Source: Mycolicibacter senuensis (GTDB lineage Bacteria; Actinomycetota; Actinomycetes; Mycobacteriales; Mycobacteriaceae). From it: DNA of 64,000 nt. The stretch is taken from the NCBI RefSeq assembly GCF_002101885.1, contig NZ_LQPS01000039.1, positions 186,001-250,000 on the forward strand, given 5' to 3'. The position numbers and the translations under genes are program-made. The notes below the pieces were generated by a model. It was not told the origin of the DNA, did not search any database, and saw only the letters and a program-made list of their open reading frames with translations. This document shows positions 1 to 10,412 of this stretch, piece by piece (the stretch's first letter is position 1; each line of letters starts with the position of its first letter).

Positions 1-213
1 CGCGACCGATGCGTTCGCCGACAAGCCCTGACTTGAGTGAGCCCATGCGATCAGCAACGACAACTAATTAGGTAGCAAGACTAAAGTTATGTAGCATCAT
101 TCTCCGGGTTCGCCATCGCCCGCCGCCGGCTTGTTGCGCAGCCGGCTCACCGGATCATCGGTCTGAACAGCGGGGATCGGCCTGAAGAACTGACATAGGG
201 AAAGGACCGGGGA

Positions 214-708
214 ATGGCTACAGTGGATTCCATGCCCACGCACCGCCCGATTCGCCGCCGCGGCGCCGCGGTGGCCGCTGCCGCCGCCCTGGCCGCGCTG
301 ACCGCTGCACTGTTGCCGGTGACCGCCTCCGCCGACGCCACCGACGACTTTCCCATCCCGCGCCGGGTGATCCGCACCGACTGCAGCGCCGAGCAGATGT
401 TGGCCGCCAGTCGCGACCTGTCGCCGATCTACTACGAGCGCTACATGATCGACATGCACAACAAGCCGGTCCAGGTGCAGCAGGCCGCCATCGATAAGAT
501 GCACTGGTTCTTCTCGCTCAACCCCGAGCAGCGCCGGGCCTACTCCGAGGAACTGGCGACCAACTTCGCCGACCCACTGACCGTGTCCTGGCCCAACCAC
601 GCCAAGATCTTCTTCAACAACAAGGGCGTCGTCGCCAAGTCGACCGAAGCCTGCAGCCAGTACCCGCGTGACGACATGTCGGTGTGGGACTGGTCGCCCA
701 AGCCCTGA
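214..708 (+). CDS. Secreted protein, DUF5078-like
   Basis: 164 residues. The N-terminus has an Arg-rich n-region (RPIRRRG), a long Ala/Leu hydrophobic stretch to about residue 40 and an Ala-x-Ala-type cleavage region near TASADA, so it is most likely exported by Sec. The mature part is about 120 residues with two cysteines (TDCSAE and TEACSQ) that could form a disulfide. It resembles the mycobacterial DUF5078 family from memory; function is unknown. The start is ATG at 214, preceded by AAAGGA at 201-206 with 7 nt spacing; a second ATG at 232 is possible. The next secreted-protein gene begins 16 nt after the stop, so the two are probably cotranscribed. Confidence 0.75.
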   Translation: MATVDSMPTHRPIRRRGAAVAAAAALAALTAALLPVTASADATDDFPIPRRVIRTDCSAEQMLAASRDLSPIYYERYMIDMHNKPVQVQQAAIDKMHWFFSLNPEQRRAYSEELATNFADPLTVSWPNHAKIFFNNKGVVAKSTEACSQYPRDDMSVWDWSPKP

Positions 709-724
709 CCGACCGGAGACACCG

Positions 725-1285
725 ATGCCCGGTTTCGTCCGTCGAATCACGCAGGCTCTGGCCGTCGCCGGCATGACGGCCGGTGTCGTCGCGGTCGCGG
801 GTTCACCCGCGCACGCACAGCCGGCCGGGTTCCCCGATCTGGACACCTTCAGCCCGGCCCCGGTCGACGACTACCTCACGACCGGCCCCAAGGGGCCCGG
901 ACGCTGGGTGAATTTCTCCACGCCGTACAACATCGCCTGCCAATTCGACGCGACCGAGCCGCCGGCCGGGTCCTCGCAGGCCATCATGTGCGACGGCGAC
1001 ATGCCCGGCATGGCGAACGCGCCGCTCAGTTCGGGTGCTCCGGTGGCCGAGGGCTGTGTGATCGGGACGGTGCGTTCCCAGGGTGCGGCGGGCCTGCGGT
1101 TGAACCGTGAATCGGCGAGCTGCGGCCGGCAGTTCTCCAACGGAGCGTTCCTGGGGGTCGGGCAGAAGCTGTCCTACGGCAACGTGACGTGCGCGGTGGG
1201 CACCGACCAATTGGTCGCCTGCCTCGACACCTCGCTGGGCCAGCACGGTTTCGTGCTGCGACCCTCCGGCAGCACGGCGTTCTGA
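725..1285 (+). CDS. Secreted hypothetical protein
   Basis: 186 residues. Signal peptide: basic FVRR, a hydrophobic core to about residue 27, cleavage near AHAQPAG. The mature domain has several cysteines (IACQF, IMCDG, EGCVIG, ASCGRQ, VTCAVG, VACLD), suggesting a disulfide-stabilised extracytoplasmic fold. I do not recognise a functional domain. ATG at 725 is chosen because GGAGAC lies just upstream and the signal peptide then starts naturally; a longer in-frame extension would overlap the preceding gene. It follows the DUF5078-like gene by 16 nt, so the pair probably works in the same compartment. Confidence 0.7.
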   Translation: MPGFVRRITQALAVAGMTAGVVAVAGSPAHAQPAGFPDLDTFSPAPVDDYLTTGPKGPGRWVNFSTPYNIACQFDATEPPAGSSQAIMCDGDMPGMANAPLSSGAPVAEGCVIGTVRSQGAAGLRLNRESASCGRQFSNGAFLGVGQKLSYGNVTCAVGTDQLVACLDTSLGQHGFVLRPSGSTAF

Positions 1286-1307
1286 GCCCCGAACCGGCCC
1301 CTGCGGG

Positions 1308-2639
1308 CTACGGGTTGATGTTGAACGTCGTCGTATAGGTCCGCGGGTGATACGGCGGCGGCGGGGCATCCGGCCCGACGGGCCAGCCCTCGGGGGTCGG
1401 CCAGGTACTGACCCGCATGGTGACCTGTTCCTGCCCGTTCGGCAGCGTCTCGACGTTGACGACGCTGGGGCCGTAGGGGACGGCCGGCTGATTGCCCGCG
1501 CTGGGAATGAAGCCCGGCCCGGTGAGCTCCTGCGCCGGCGCGGTGAGGAGTCCCTGCGGACTGCCCGCGGTCACGCCGACGATCTGGCTGCCGTTGCTGG
1601 CGCTGGTCAGCAGGTAGCCGCCCTGGGGCAGCGACACGATCTGGTTCTCCCGGTCACCGGCGCCCAGATTGTCGAAGGTGCCGACCTGATGCAGGCTGTC
1701 CATCCAGGTGTGGGGCGGGGCGCCGGCGGCGACCGGATCGGACTGCCACATCGCGCGCGGACCGTCCTGGCCGATGTTGCCGACGATGATCATCCTTCCC
1801 GACTCCGCGTCAAAGACCCCGCTGGCCTGCGAGATGCCGACCTTGGTGTCCGAGCCGATCGTGGTGCCCAGCAGCGGTCCCAGATCCGTTGCGGGATCAG
1901 CCAGGTTCTGGACCCGGGATTCCGGTGCGATGAAGTTGTCCGGAGACGTGCCGGGCCCGTAGGGGCGCACGCTGTAAAAGGCGTACTGCTGACCGTCGGG
2001 TCCGACCGCCGTCCCGGTCGGCAGCGCCCGGAATCCCTCGTCGACGGGAAACGGGTTGTCGATGTCGGGCTGTCCGGGGATGTGCAGTCGCGGATGACCG
2101 GCCTCGGGGTCTCCGGTGATGACGATGCCGGTGCCCGGGATGGTGGCGCCCAGGTCGTAGGGCGAACCCTCCTGGTTCTCCGGCACCGGTGGGCTGCCCG
2201 GACCGGCGATGGTGGGAGCGTGCGGCTCCGCGTCGTCGCCCTCCACAGCCGGTATCTCGTTGTCCACCAGCTGGATCCGGGGCTCGCCGTCCCCGGACTC
2301 GTAGCGACCGGCCAGGGTCCGCGCCAAGCCCGCCCGGTGCTCACTGTCGGCGCGAGCGTCGCGGACGATCTGGTGGATCTCGCGGGTCTTGCCGTTCAGG
2401 AACTGCTGGAACTGGCGGGCGCCGGTGGGGGTGTCCAGCCCCGGCCAGGTGGCTGCGGCCTGCCTGATCTCGGCCTCCATCGCAGCGAGGCGCTGACGCG
2501 ATACCGAGTTGTTGCGGGCCGCGTCCCGCAGGATCGCCTGGAACTCCTGGTCGGCTGTCACCGACGCCGCCAGCCGGTTGGCCAGCTTGTTCTCCCGCGC
2601 CCGTGCCGCGTCGGCGAAAGCGCCGCGGTTCTCGGTCAT
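1308..2639 (-). CDS. DUF4226-like helical N-terminus with extracellular-type C-terminus
   Basis: 443 residues. The first ~110 residues are Ala/Arg/Glu-rich and helical (FADAARAREN, then RLAAMEAEIRQAA), resembling the mycobacterial DUF4226 (BssS-like) domain, a family I associate loosely with ESX substrates or their neighbours. A Pro-rich linker follows, and residues ~155-443 are Gly/Asp/Thr-rich with repeated beta-type segments (GMIIVGNIGQ-like, GGYLLTSASNGSQ) suggestive of a beta-propeller. There is no signal peptide or membrane helix, so secretion by a type VII system is possible but unproven. It is convergent with the secreted-protein pair, 22 nt apart, and downstream of lucA on the same strand. 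Function unknown. Confidence 0.65.
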   Translation of the reverse strand: MTENRGAFADAARARENKLANRLAASVTADQEFQAILRDAARNNSVSRQRLAAMEAEIRQAAATWPGLDTPTGARQFQQFLNGKTREIHQIVRDARADSEHRAGLARTLAGRYESGDGEPRIQLVDNEIPAVEGDDAEPHAPTIAGPGSPPVPENQEGSPYDLGATIPGTGIVITGDPEAGHPRLHIPGQPDIDNPFPVDEGFRALPTGTAVGPDGQQYAFYSVRPYGPGTSPDNFIAPESRVQNLADPATDLGPLLGTTIGSDTKVGISQASGVFDAESGRMIIVGNIGQDGPRAMWQSDPVAAGAPPHTWMDSLHQVGTFDNLGAGDRENQIVSLPQGGYLLTSASNGSQIVGVTAGSPQGLLTAPAQELTGPGFIPSAGNQPAVPYGPSVVNVETLPNGQEQVTMRVSTWPTPEGWPVGPDAPPPPYHPRTYTTTFNINP

Positions 2640-2669
2640 GGGGCAAAGGTTAACCGGGCGGGGTGGGAC

Positions 2670-3425
2670 CTACCTGCCCTTTTTCGCCCCGCGCTTGCCG
2701 GACGGGCGCAACTTGTCCTGGACTCCGGTCGATGCGGGCTCGGGGGCTTCTTCGCTCGCGGACTCGGTGGTCTCCGCGACCGTGTCGGCCTCGACGGTCT
2801 CGACAATCTCGTCGTGCTCGGCGTCGGTGTCGTCGGTGTCGTCGGTGTCGTCGTCGGGGACCTCGCCGTCGGGGTCCTCGCCGTCGTCGTCGGCGTCGTC
2901 GTCCTCAGCCTCAGCGGCGGCCGCGTCGGACTTCTTGGCGCGCCAGCGCCGCAGCGTCGACTGCTTCTCCGTCTTGGGCTTGATCGGTTTGGGCGGGGGC
3001 GGTGGCATTGCGGCGACAAACGACAGGTAGAACGCGCCGATGCCCAACAGTGCGATCGCCGCGGCCGCCCCGTAGATGCCGAACAGCCATATCCCGGCAG
3101 CGTCCAGCGACAGCCAGATCTCGCTGATCGCGGTGCCCGCGATCAGGGTTCCGGCCACCCCGTGGGCCACGATCGAACCGGTCAGCAGCGTCAGCGCCAG
3201 CTGCGGCGTCCCGTACTCCGGTTTGCGGGTGTGCTTGAGGATGGCCACCACCGGCAGCGCGGTCCCGGCGACCAGCAGCCCGAGGAAGATCCGCAGCACG
3301 ATGCCCAGCGCATGCGGGGTGAAACCGGTCAGCTCCCACCAGCGGGGCAGAACGAACAGGAAGTACAAGATGGCGGCGAGGGTCGAGAGTGACGCGTGCC
3401 AGACCGTGGCTACGGTGCGACTCAC
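2670..3425 (-). CDS. lucA: LucA, lipid uptake coordinator membrane protein
   Basis: 251 residues, matching M. tuberculosis Rv3723 in position, length and layout. Four hydrophobic helices span roughly residues 10-135 (for example AILYFLFVLP, IALLGIGAFYLSFV). They are followed by a Pro-rich turn (MPPPPPKP), a basic patch and a long acidic cytoplasmic tail of Asp/Glu repeats ending in a Lys/Arg-rich terminus. In M. tuberculosis LucA stabilises the Mce1 and Mce4 importers and so coordinates fatty acid and cholesterol uptake. The synteny Rv3723 / tRNA-Ser / SRP RNA / Rv3722c is kept, which makes the assignment firm. The tail is low complexity and probably varies between species. Confidence 0.85.
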   Translation of the reverse strand: MSRTVATVWHASLSTLAAILYFLFVLPRWWELTGFTPHALGIVLRIFLGLLVAGTALPVVAILKHTRKPEYGTPQLALTLLTGSIVAHGVAGTLIAGTAISEIWLSLDAAGIWLFGIYGAAAAIALLGIGAFYLSFVAAMPPPPPKPIKPKTEKQSTLRRWRAKKSDAAAAEAEDDDADDDGEDPDGEVPDDDTDDTDDTDAEHDEIVETVEADTVAETTESASEEAPEPASTGVQDKLRPSGKRGAKKGR

Positions 3426-3455
3426 GCCACCTCCCGTGTTTCGTCAGTAGTGATT

Positions 3456-3497
3456 CAGGTGCGACCGGACCACGGGATTGCGGTCCGGTCGCACCTG
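3456..3497 (-). terminator. 16-bp perfect hairpin downstream of tRNA-Ser
   Basis: Bases 3456-3471 and 3482-3497 are perfect inverted repeats of 16 bp around a 10-nt loop. The hairpin begins 6 nt beyond the 3' end of the tRNA-Ser gene on the same strand and sits before the start of lucA, so it probably ends tRNA transcription or acts as a processing barrier. There is no T-run after it, which is common for mycobacterial terminators. Confidence 0.65.
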
Positions 3498-3502
3498 CAG
3501 TG

Positions 3503-3588
3503 CGGAGGATAGGGGATTTGAACCCCTGAGGGCTATTAACCCAACCCGCGTTCCAGGCGAGCGCCATAGGCCACTAGGCGAATCCTCC
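3503..3588 (-). tRNA. tRNA-Ser (GGA)
   Basis: 86 nt. The acceptor stem GGAGGAT (3582-3588) pairs with ATCCTCC (3504-3510), with discriminator G at 3503 as expected for serine. The anticodon stem CTCGC/GCGGG encloses a 7-nt loop CTGGAAC, giving anticodon GGA. The T-loop GGTTCAAATCC and a long variable arm typical of class II tRNA-Ser are present. CCA is not encoded. The hairpin at 3456-3497 follows it. Confidence 0.95.
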
Positions 3589-3660
3589 GTCGGCAATGGT
3601 AGCGGAGACTCCCGCGGGGGCCACGCGCTCCTCGTCCGGCCCGCCGCTAGACTTGGCACT

Positions 3661-5062
<1,402 letters not shown>

Positions 5063-5157
5063 CATCGCGTGGAATTCGACGTACCTGCCGGCGTCGCCGC
5101 CTAACATTTCCCGAAGTTGCGTCGGGAGCCCGTCGAAATGCCGGTGGAGGCCGAGAA

Positions 5158-5787
5158 ATGGCGAACAGGATCGGTGTCTTGGGCGGTGCGCTGGCGGTGC
5201 TGGGCGCTGTCGTGCTGGGCCAGGTTCCCGCGGCATATGCCCCGAGCCGGGCGGACCCGGTGATCGACCACTGGCCGGCTCAGGTGGGCGACGCCGGCCC
5301 CGGTGCGGCCGACGCGTTGCCGGCCAAGGTCACCCCCGCCCTCGACGTCTTCCGGGGCGCCGCCGCCGACGCCGCGCTCGGGCACCCGGTGATGTACGGC
5401 GACGGCCAGTGTTATCCGCTGATCCTGCAATACATCCGCGCGCTCGGGTACCCCTGGCGAAACCGCGACCCCAGCGGCAACGCCTTCGATCTCTACGAAC
5501 ATTTCCCCACCAACGGGCTGGGGGAATACTTCGACCAGGTTCCGTCGTCGCGACTCGGGGGCGGCGCGAACCTGCCGCAGGTCGGCGACGTCGTCGTCTA
5601 CGGTCCGGGCGGGTACGTCAGCGAGCACGGGCACGCCGCGGTGGTCACCGCGGTGCGTGGAAGCGGCCCGCTGTTCGGCTACGAGACGGCCGACCAGAAC
5701 TCCGGCGGCCGGCTGTTCGTGACGTTGAACTGGCGTGACCTCAGCCCGATGTGGAACACCTTGGGGTATCTGCGGCCCAGGGTGTAG
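5158..5787 (+). CDS. Secreted CHAP-like cysteine amidase/peptidase
   Basis: 209 residues with a signal peptide (hydrophobic stretch at residues 5-24, cleavage near PAAYA). The mature domain has a CHAP/NlpC-type arrangement: a Cys in DGQCYPL, then PQVGDVVVYG, then His in SEHGHAAVVT, the order of nucleophile Cys and catalytic His. Such enzymes cleave peptidoglycan peptide or amide bonds, but activity here is inferred. ATG at 5158 has GGAGG at 5146-5150. It stands alone between aspC and dnaX. Confidence 0.7.
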   Translation: MANRIGVLGGALAVLGAVVLGQVPAAYAPSRADPVIDHWPAQVGDAGPGAADALPAKVTPALDVFRGAAADAALGHPVMYGDGQCYPLILQYIRALGYPWRNRDPSGNAFDLYEHFPTNGLGEYFDQVPSSRLGGGANLPQVGDVVVYGPGGYVSEHGHAAVVTAVRGSGPLFGYETADQNSGGRLFVTLNWRDLSPMWNTLGYLRPRV

Positions 5788-5843
5788 CGCGGTGGTCTGC
5801 CGGGCGGCGCACCGTCGTCGGCCCGAGCAAGTAACCTGCTGGC

Positions 5844-7766
5844 GTGGCGCTCTACCGCAAGTACCGGCCGGCAACATTCGCCGAAGTGGTCGGGCAGGAG
5901 CACGTCACCGAACCGCTGTGCACCGCCTTGGCGGCGGGCCGGATCAACCACGCCTACCTGTTCTCCGGGCCTCGCGGCTGCGGCAAAACCTCGTCGGCGC
6001 GCATCCTGGCCCGGTCGCTGAACTGTGCGCAGGGGCCCACGCCCACGCCGTGCGGAACCTGCGATTCGTGCGTGGCACTGGCGCCCAACGGCCCGGGCAG
6101 CATCGACGTCGTCGAACTCGACGCGGCCAGCCACGGCGGGGTCGACGACACCCGGGATCTGCGTGACCGCGCGTTCTACGCCCCCGCCCAGTCGCGGTAC
6201 CGGATCTTCATCATCGACGAAGCGCACATGGTGACCACCGCGGGCTTCAACGCGCTGCTCAAGATCGTCGAGGAACCACCCGACCACCTGATCTTCGTGT
6301 TCGCCACCACCGAACCGGAGAAGGTGCTGCCGACCATCCGCTCGCGCACCCACCACTATCCGTTCCGGCTGCTGGCGCCGCGGACCATGCGCGAGCTGAT
6401 CGGGCGGATCTGCGAACAGGAACAGGTCGCCGTCGACGACGCGGTCTACCCGCTGGTGATCCGCGCCGGCGGCGGCTCGCCACGCGACACCCTCTCGGTG
6501 CTCGACCAGTTGCTGGCCGGCTCGGTGCCGATGGCCGGCAGCCCCGGAACCAGCCACGTCCACTACCAGCGGGCGCTGGGCCTGCTCGGCGCCACCGACG
6601 TCGCCCTGATCGACGAGACGGTCGACGCGCTCGCCGCCGGGGATGCGGCGTCGGTATTTGCGGCGGTCGAAGCCGTTGTCGATGCCGGTCATGACCCCCG
6701 CCGATTCGCCATCGACCTGCTGGAACGATTCCGCGACCTGATCGTGCTGCAGGCGGTGCCCGACGCGGTGGCCAAAGGTGTGGTCGACGCGCCCGAGGAC
6801 ATCCTGGAACGCATGCATGAGCAGGCCGCCCGGATCGGCCCGGCGACCCTGGCCCGCTACGCCGAGGTGGTGCACGCCGGTCTCGGCGAGATGCGCGGTG
6901 CGACCGCCCCGCGGCTGTTGCTGGAGGTGGTGTGCGCCCGGCTGCTGCTGCCGTCGGCGGCCGACACCGAGGCCGCGCTGCTGCAGCGGGTCGAGCGCAT
7001 CGAGAGCCGGCTGGACATGTCGATCCCGGGTGCGGCCACCCCGTCGGCAGCCGGCGACGGCGCATCCGCGGCCAGGCAATTCACCCGGCGTTCCCAGGCT
7101 GCCGAGCCCGCCCCGCGACAGCCCGCCCCGGAACCCGCGCCTGCGCCGGAACCCGCGCCCGTGCCGGCGCCCGCCGCCGCACCGGCGTCCGCGCCCGCAC
7201 CGAAGCCCGCTCCGCCACCCGAACCGGCACCCCCGGCAGCACCACCACCACCGCCGCCGGCCGCAGCACCACCACCACCGGCCGCGTCACCGCCGTCGCC
7301 CAGCTCGCCCGCGCCGGGAGAGCCCGATGCCGCCGCGGTGCGCGCGATGTGGACCACGGTGCGGGAGAAGGTGCGCCAGCGCAGCCGCACCACCGAGGTG
7401 ATGCTGGCCGGTGCCACCGTGCGCACCGTCGACGGCAACACCCTGGTGCTGAGCCACGAGTCGGCTCCGCTGGCCAAGCGACTCTGCGAACAACGCAACG
7501 CCGACGTCATCGTCGAGGCACTCAAGGACGCCCTCGGAGTGAACTGGCGGGTCCGCTGCGACGCTGGGGCGCCGCCGGCCGAGCCCGCGTCGACGGCCCC
7601 GCCCGCGCCAGCCGCTGCGGACCTGGCCCAGCGAGCCGACGAAGAGGCCATGCTGGCCGAGGCAGCAGCCGAGCAATCCGACCCGGCGCCGCGCCGCGAT
7701 CCCGAGGAGGCGGCCCTGGAACTGCTGCAGAGTGAGCTGGGCGCTCGCCCTATCGGTGGTGACTGA
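5844..7766 (+). CDS. dnaX: DNA polymerase III gamma/tau subunit
   Basis: 640 residues, counterpart of Rv3721c (dnaZX). It is the clamp-loader ATPase of the replisome. Domain I has Walker A GPRGCGKTSS (residues 42-51), a zinc module Cys61/70/73/76, Walker B IIDEAHM near residue 120 and the sensor-1 region FATTEPEKVLPT. Domain III follows to about residue 385. A very Pro/Ala-rich linker (about 415-495) leads to a tau-type C-terminal domain beginning near VRAMWTTVREKV. I saw no A-rich slippery site, so a frameshifted gamma form is not expected. Start GTG at 5844. It converges on the methyltransferase gene with 4 nt between the stops. Confidence 0.96.
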   Translation: MALYRKYRPATFAEVVGQEHVTEPLCTALAAGRINHAYLFSGPRGCGKTSSARILARSLNCAQGPTPTPCGTCDSCVALAPNGPGSIDVVELDAASHGGVDDTRDLRDRAFYAPAQSRYRIFIIDEAHMVTTAGFNALLKIVEEPPDHLIFVFATTEPEKVLPTIRSRTHHYPFRLLAPRTMRELIGRICEQEQVAVDDAVYPLVIRAGGGSPRDTLSVLDQLLAGSVPMAGSPGTSHVHYQRALGLLGATDVALIDETVDALAAGDAASVFAAVEAVVDAGHDPRRFAIDLLERFRDLIVLQAVPDAVAKGVVDAPEDILERMHEQAARIGPATLARYAEVVHAGLGEMRGATAPRLLLEVVCARLLLPSAADTEAALLQRVERIESRLDMSIPGAATPSAAGDGASAARQFTRRSQAAEPAPRQPAPEPAPAPEPAPVPAPAAAPASAPAPKPAPPPEPAPPAAPPPPPPAAAPPPPAASPPSPSSPAPGEPDAAAVRAMWTTVREKVRQRSRTTEVMLAGATVRTVDGNTLVLSHESAPLAKRLCEQRNADVIVEALKDALGVNWRVRCDAGAPPAEPASTAPPAPAAADLAQRADEEAMLAEAAAEQSDPAPRRDPEEAALELLQSELGARPIGGD

Positions 7767-7770
7767 TCGT

Positions 7771-9081
7771 CTAGGGGATCCACCAGGGCCGCAGCGGCAG
7801 GTCGTCTCGGCCTTGCTCGTCGACATTGCTGGCCAGTACGTGGTGTAACTGACATTGGTTGCGCTCGAAGCCGAGCACCGATGCCGCCATGTACAGGCCC
7901 CACACCTTGGCGCGGCCCAAACCGACCTCGTCGACGGCCTCGTCCCAGTGGTCGACCAGGTTCTGGCACCAGCCGCGCAGCGTCTTGGCGTAGTGGAGCC
8001 GGAAGTCCTCCTCGTGCAGCATCTCGAAACCGGTCTGCTGGATCTCGGCGATGATGCTTCCCACGCCGGTGAGCTCGCCGTCGGGGAAGACGTACCGATC
8101 GGTGAAGGCGTCGCCTTTGTAGACCGAGTTGTCCGCGGTCGTGATGCAGTGGTTGAGCAGCAGGCCACCGGTGCGCAGCTTCGACTTCAGGAAGCCGAAG
8201 TACGACGGATAGTTCTTCACCCCGATGTGCTCGGTGAGTCCGATCGAGGAGACGGCGTCGAAGCCGGTCTCGGGCACGTCGCGGTAGTCGCAGTGCCGGA
8301 CTTCGGCGAGATCGGACAGGCCCTCCTCGGCGATCGCCCGCTGCGCCCAGTCGACCTGCTCGGCCGAGAGCGTGGCCCCGACTGCACGGACCCCGCGACG
8401 GGCCGCGTAGCGCACCATGCCGCCCCAGCCACAGCCGACGTCGAGCAGGCGATCGCCCGGCTTCAGTCGCAGCTTGTCGAAGATCAGCCGGTACTTGTTC
8501 TCCTGGGCGTCCTCCAGCGTCGCGTCGGGGCTCGGGTAGATCGCGCAGGTGTAGGTCATCGACGGGCCCAGCACCCATTCGTAGAACCGGTTGGACACGT
8601 CGTAGTGGTGGTGGATGGCGGCGGCGTCGCGGGCCTTGGAATGTCGCAGGCCCGCCGCGGTGCGGCGCCACTTGGCCGGTGCTTCCTCCGGCGGCGGCGC
8701 GATCGGCTTCAGATGCTTCAAACCGATCGACCGGATGATGTTGACCAGCGTCTGCGGCGACGGCTGTTTGAACTCCAGGTCCGCCAGCGCCTTGAGCATC
8801 TCGTAGGGGTTTCCCGGGTGCACGCCGCGCAGTTCCAGGTCGCCTGCAATGTAGGACCGGGCGATCCCCAGTTGCCCCAGCGACGTGGCCAGGTAGGTGG
8901 TCGCGCGCGGATTGAGCAACTCCACGGCCAGCGAGGCGTCATCCGGCCCGACGCTGCTGCCGTCATAGGCGGTGACCTTGACCGGCGGTTGCCCGCCGCC
9001 GGAGAGCAGTACCAGAATCTCGGCCAATCCCAGCTTGCCGTTCGTGGTGTTCTGAGTGTCTTCGGCTTGCGTTTTCAACAT
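7771..9081 (-). CDS. Cyclopropane-fatty-acid-synthase-type methyltransferase, copy 1
   Basis: 436 residues, SAM-dependent CFAS family, in the position of Rv3720. It should transfer a methyl or methylene group from SAM to the double bond of an unsaturated acyl chain on phospholipid. Motif I is LLDVGCGWGGM, the substrate-channel region is HHHYDVSNRFYEWVLG, and the active-site segment VRHCDYRDV holds the family Cys. The central ~190 residues are almost identical to the gene at 37877-39205, while both ends differ more. Divergent from the monooxygenase gene with a 90-bp shared upstream region. Whether it makes cyclopropane or methyl-branched chains cannot be read from sequence. Confidence 0.88.
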   Translation of the reverse strand: MLKTQAEDTQNTTNGKLGLAEILVLLSGGGQPPVKVTAYDGSSVGPDDASLAVELLNPRATTYLATSLGQLGIARSYIAGDLELRGVHPGNPYEMLKALADLEFKQPSPQTLVNIIRSIGLKHLKPIAPPPEEAPAKWRRTAAGLRHSKARDAAAIHHHYDVSNRFYEWVLGPSMTYTCAIYPSPDATLEDAQENKYRLIFDKLRLKPGDRLLDVGCGWGGMVRYAARRGVRAVGATLSAEQVDWAQRAIAEEGLSDLAEVRHCDYRDVPETGFDAVSSIGLTEHIGVKNYPSYFGFLKSKLRTGGLLLNHCITTADNSVYKGDAFTDRYVFPDGELTGVGSIIAEIQQTGFEMLHEEDFRLHYAKTLRGWCQNLVDHWDEAVDEVGLGRAKVWGLYMAASVLGFERNQCQLHHVLASNVDEQGRDDLPLRPWWIP

Positions 9082-9171
9082 GGTGGTCTGCCCCCTGGCA
9101 TCGTCCGCTCCCTGGCCAGTTGCGGATTACCACGCGGCCGGCACCTCAAACACGCGTAATCTGGCACCGCA

Positions 9172-10395
9172 ATGGGCGACACCACCGACACCACTTCCTG
9201 TGCGATCGTCGGCGGCGGACCCGCGGGCATGGTGCTGGCGCTGCTGCTGGCTCGCGCCGGTGTCGAGGTCACGCTGCTGGAGAAGCACGCCGACTTCCTG
9301 CGCGACTTCCGCGGCGACACAGTGCATCCCACCACACTGCGGTTACTCGACGAGCTCGGCTTGTGGGACCGCTTCACGGCGCTGTCGCGCAGCGAGATCC
9401 ACCAGGTCGTCCTCGACGTGGCCGGCCACGGCGTCACGGTGGTGGACTTCGGCCGGCTGCGGGGCCAACCGCACCCCTACATCGCGATGGTGCCGCAGTG
9501 GGATCTGCTCAACCTGCTCGCCGAATCCGCGCAGACCGAGCCGACATTCACGCTGCGGATGCAGACCGAGGTCACCGGACTGCTGCACGAGAACGGCCGG
9601 GTCGCCGGCGTGCGCTACCAGGGCCCCGACGGGCCGGGCGAACTGCGTGCCGGGCTGACGGTGGCCTGCGACGGACGGTGGTCGATCGCACGGCACGAGG
9701 CCGGCCTGCGATCCCGGGAGTTTCCGGTGAACTTCGACGTGTGGTGGTTCCGGCTGCCCAACGACCGCGCCGCGGAACCGACCCTGCTGCCGCGACTCGG
9801 CCCGGGCCGTGCCGCGATCATGATTCCGCGCGAAGGCTACTTTCAGGTCGCCTACCTTGGGCTCAAGGGCGGTGATGCGGCGCTGCGAGAGCGTGGCATC
9901 GAGGCGTTCCGGCGCGAGGTGGTCGAACTGATCCCGGAGGCCGCCGACGCGGTGGGCGCATTGCGCAGCCTGGATGACGTCAAACACCTGGACGTGCGGG
10001 TGAACCGGCTGCGGCGGTGGAGCGTCGACGGATTGTTGTGCATCGGCGACGCCGCGCACGCCATGTCACCGGTCGGTGGTGTCGGCATCAACCTCGCGGT
10101 GCAGGACGCGGTGGCCGCGGCCAGGATTCTGGCCGAGCCGCTGCGACAGGGCCACGTCACCAACCGCGACCTGGCCGCGGTGCACCGGCGCCGGATCCTG
10201 CCCACCGTCGTCACCCAAACGGTTCAGCGGGTGCTGCACCGCGGCCTCACGCCGATCCTGCGCGGTAAGAACCTCACCCCGCCGGCGGCTTTCGGTGCCG
10301 TGATCGACAAACTGCCCTGGCTCGCCGCAATCCCGGCCTACCTGGTAGGCGTCGGGGTGCGTCCGGAGCGGGCGCCGGCGTTCGCCCGGCGCTAA
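9172..10395 (+). CDS. FAD-dependent monooxygenase (UbiH/PHBH-like)
   Basis: 407 residues. Class A flavoprotein monooxygenase fold: the N-terminal Rossmann motif IVGGGPAGMVLA binds the ADP part of FAD, ACDGRWSIAR is the DG motif, and CIGDAAHAMSPVGGVGINLAVQDA is the GD motif contacting FAD ribityl. Such enzymes hydroxylate aromatic or polycyclic substrates with NAD(P)H and oxygen; the substrate is unknown. There is no signal peptide. It is sandwiched between two methyltransferase genes of the opposite strand and has no counterpart that I recall at this place in M. tuberculosis. Confidence 0.82.
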   Translation: MGDTTDTTSCAIVGGGPAGMVLALLLARAGVEVTLLEKHADFLRDFRGDTVHPTTLRLLDELGLWDRFTALSRSEIHQVVLDVAGHGVTVVDFGRLRGQPHPYIAMVPQWDLLNLLAESAQTEPTFTLRMQTEVTGLLHENGRVAGVRYQGPDGPGELRAGLTVACDGRWSIARHEAGLRSREFPVNFDVWWFRLPNDRAAEPTLLPRLGPGRAAIMIPREGYFQVAYLGLKGGDAALRERGIEAFRREVVELIPEAADAVGALRSLDDVKHLDVRVNRLRRWSVDGLLCIGDAAHAMSPVGGVGINLAVQDAVAAARILAEPLRQGHVTNRDLAAVHRRRILPTVVTQTVQRVLHRGLTPILRGKNLTPPAAFGAVIDKLPWLAAIPAYLVGVGVRPERAPAFARR

Positions 10396-10412
10396 CCGAT
10401 GGCGATGAGCCG

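Noticed and set aside
1347..3392. Very long open frame on the plus strand over the DUF4226-like gene and lucA
   Set aside because: It is the antisense shadow of two GC-rich genes; no signal peptide, domain or ribosome-binding site, and composition is of the RRPGGA type.
5844..7766. Programmed frameshift in dnaX producing a gamma form
   Set aside because: No A-rich slippery heptamer was found in this GC-rich gene.
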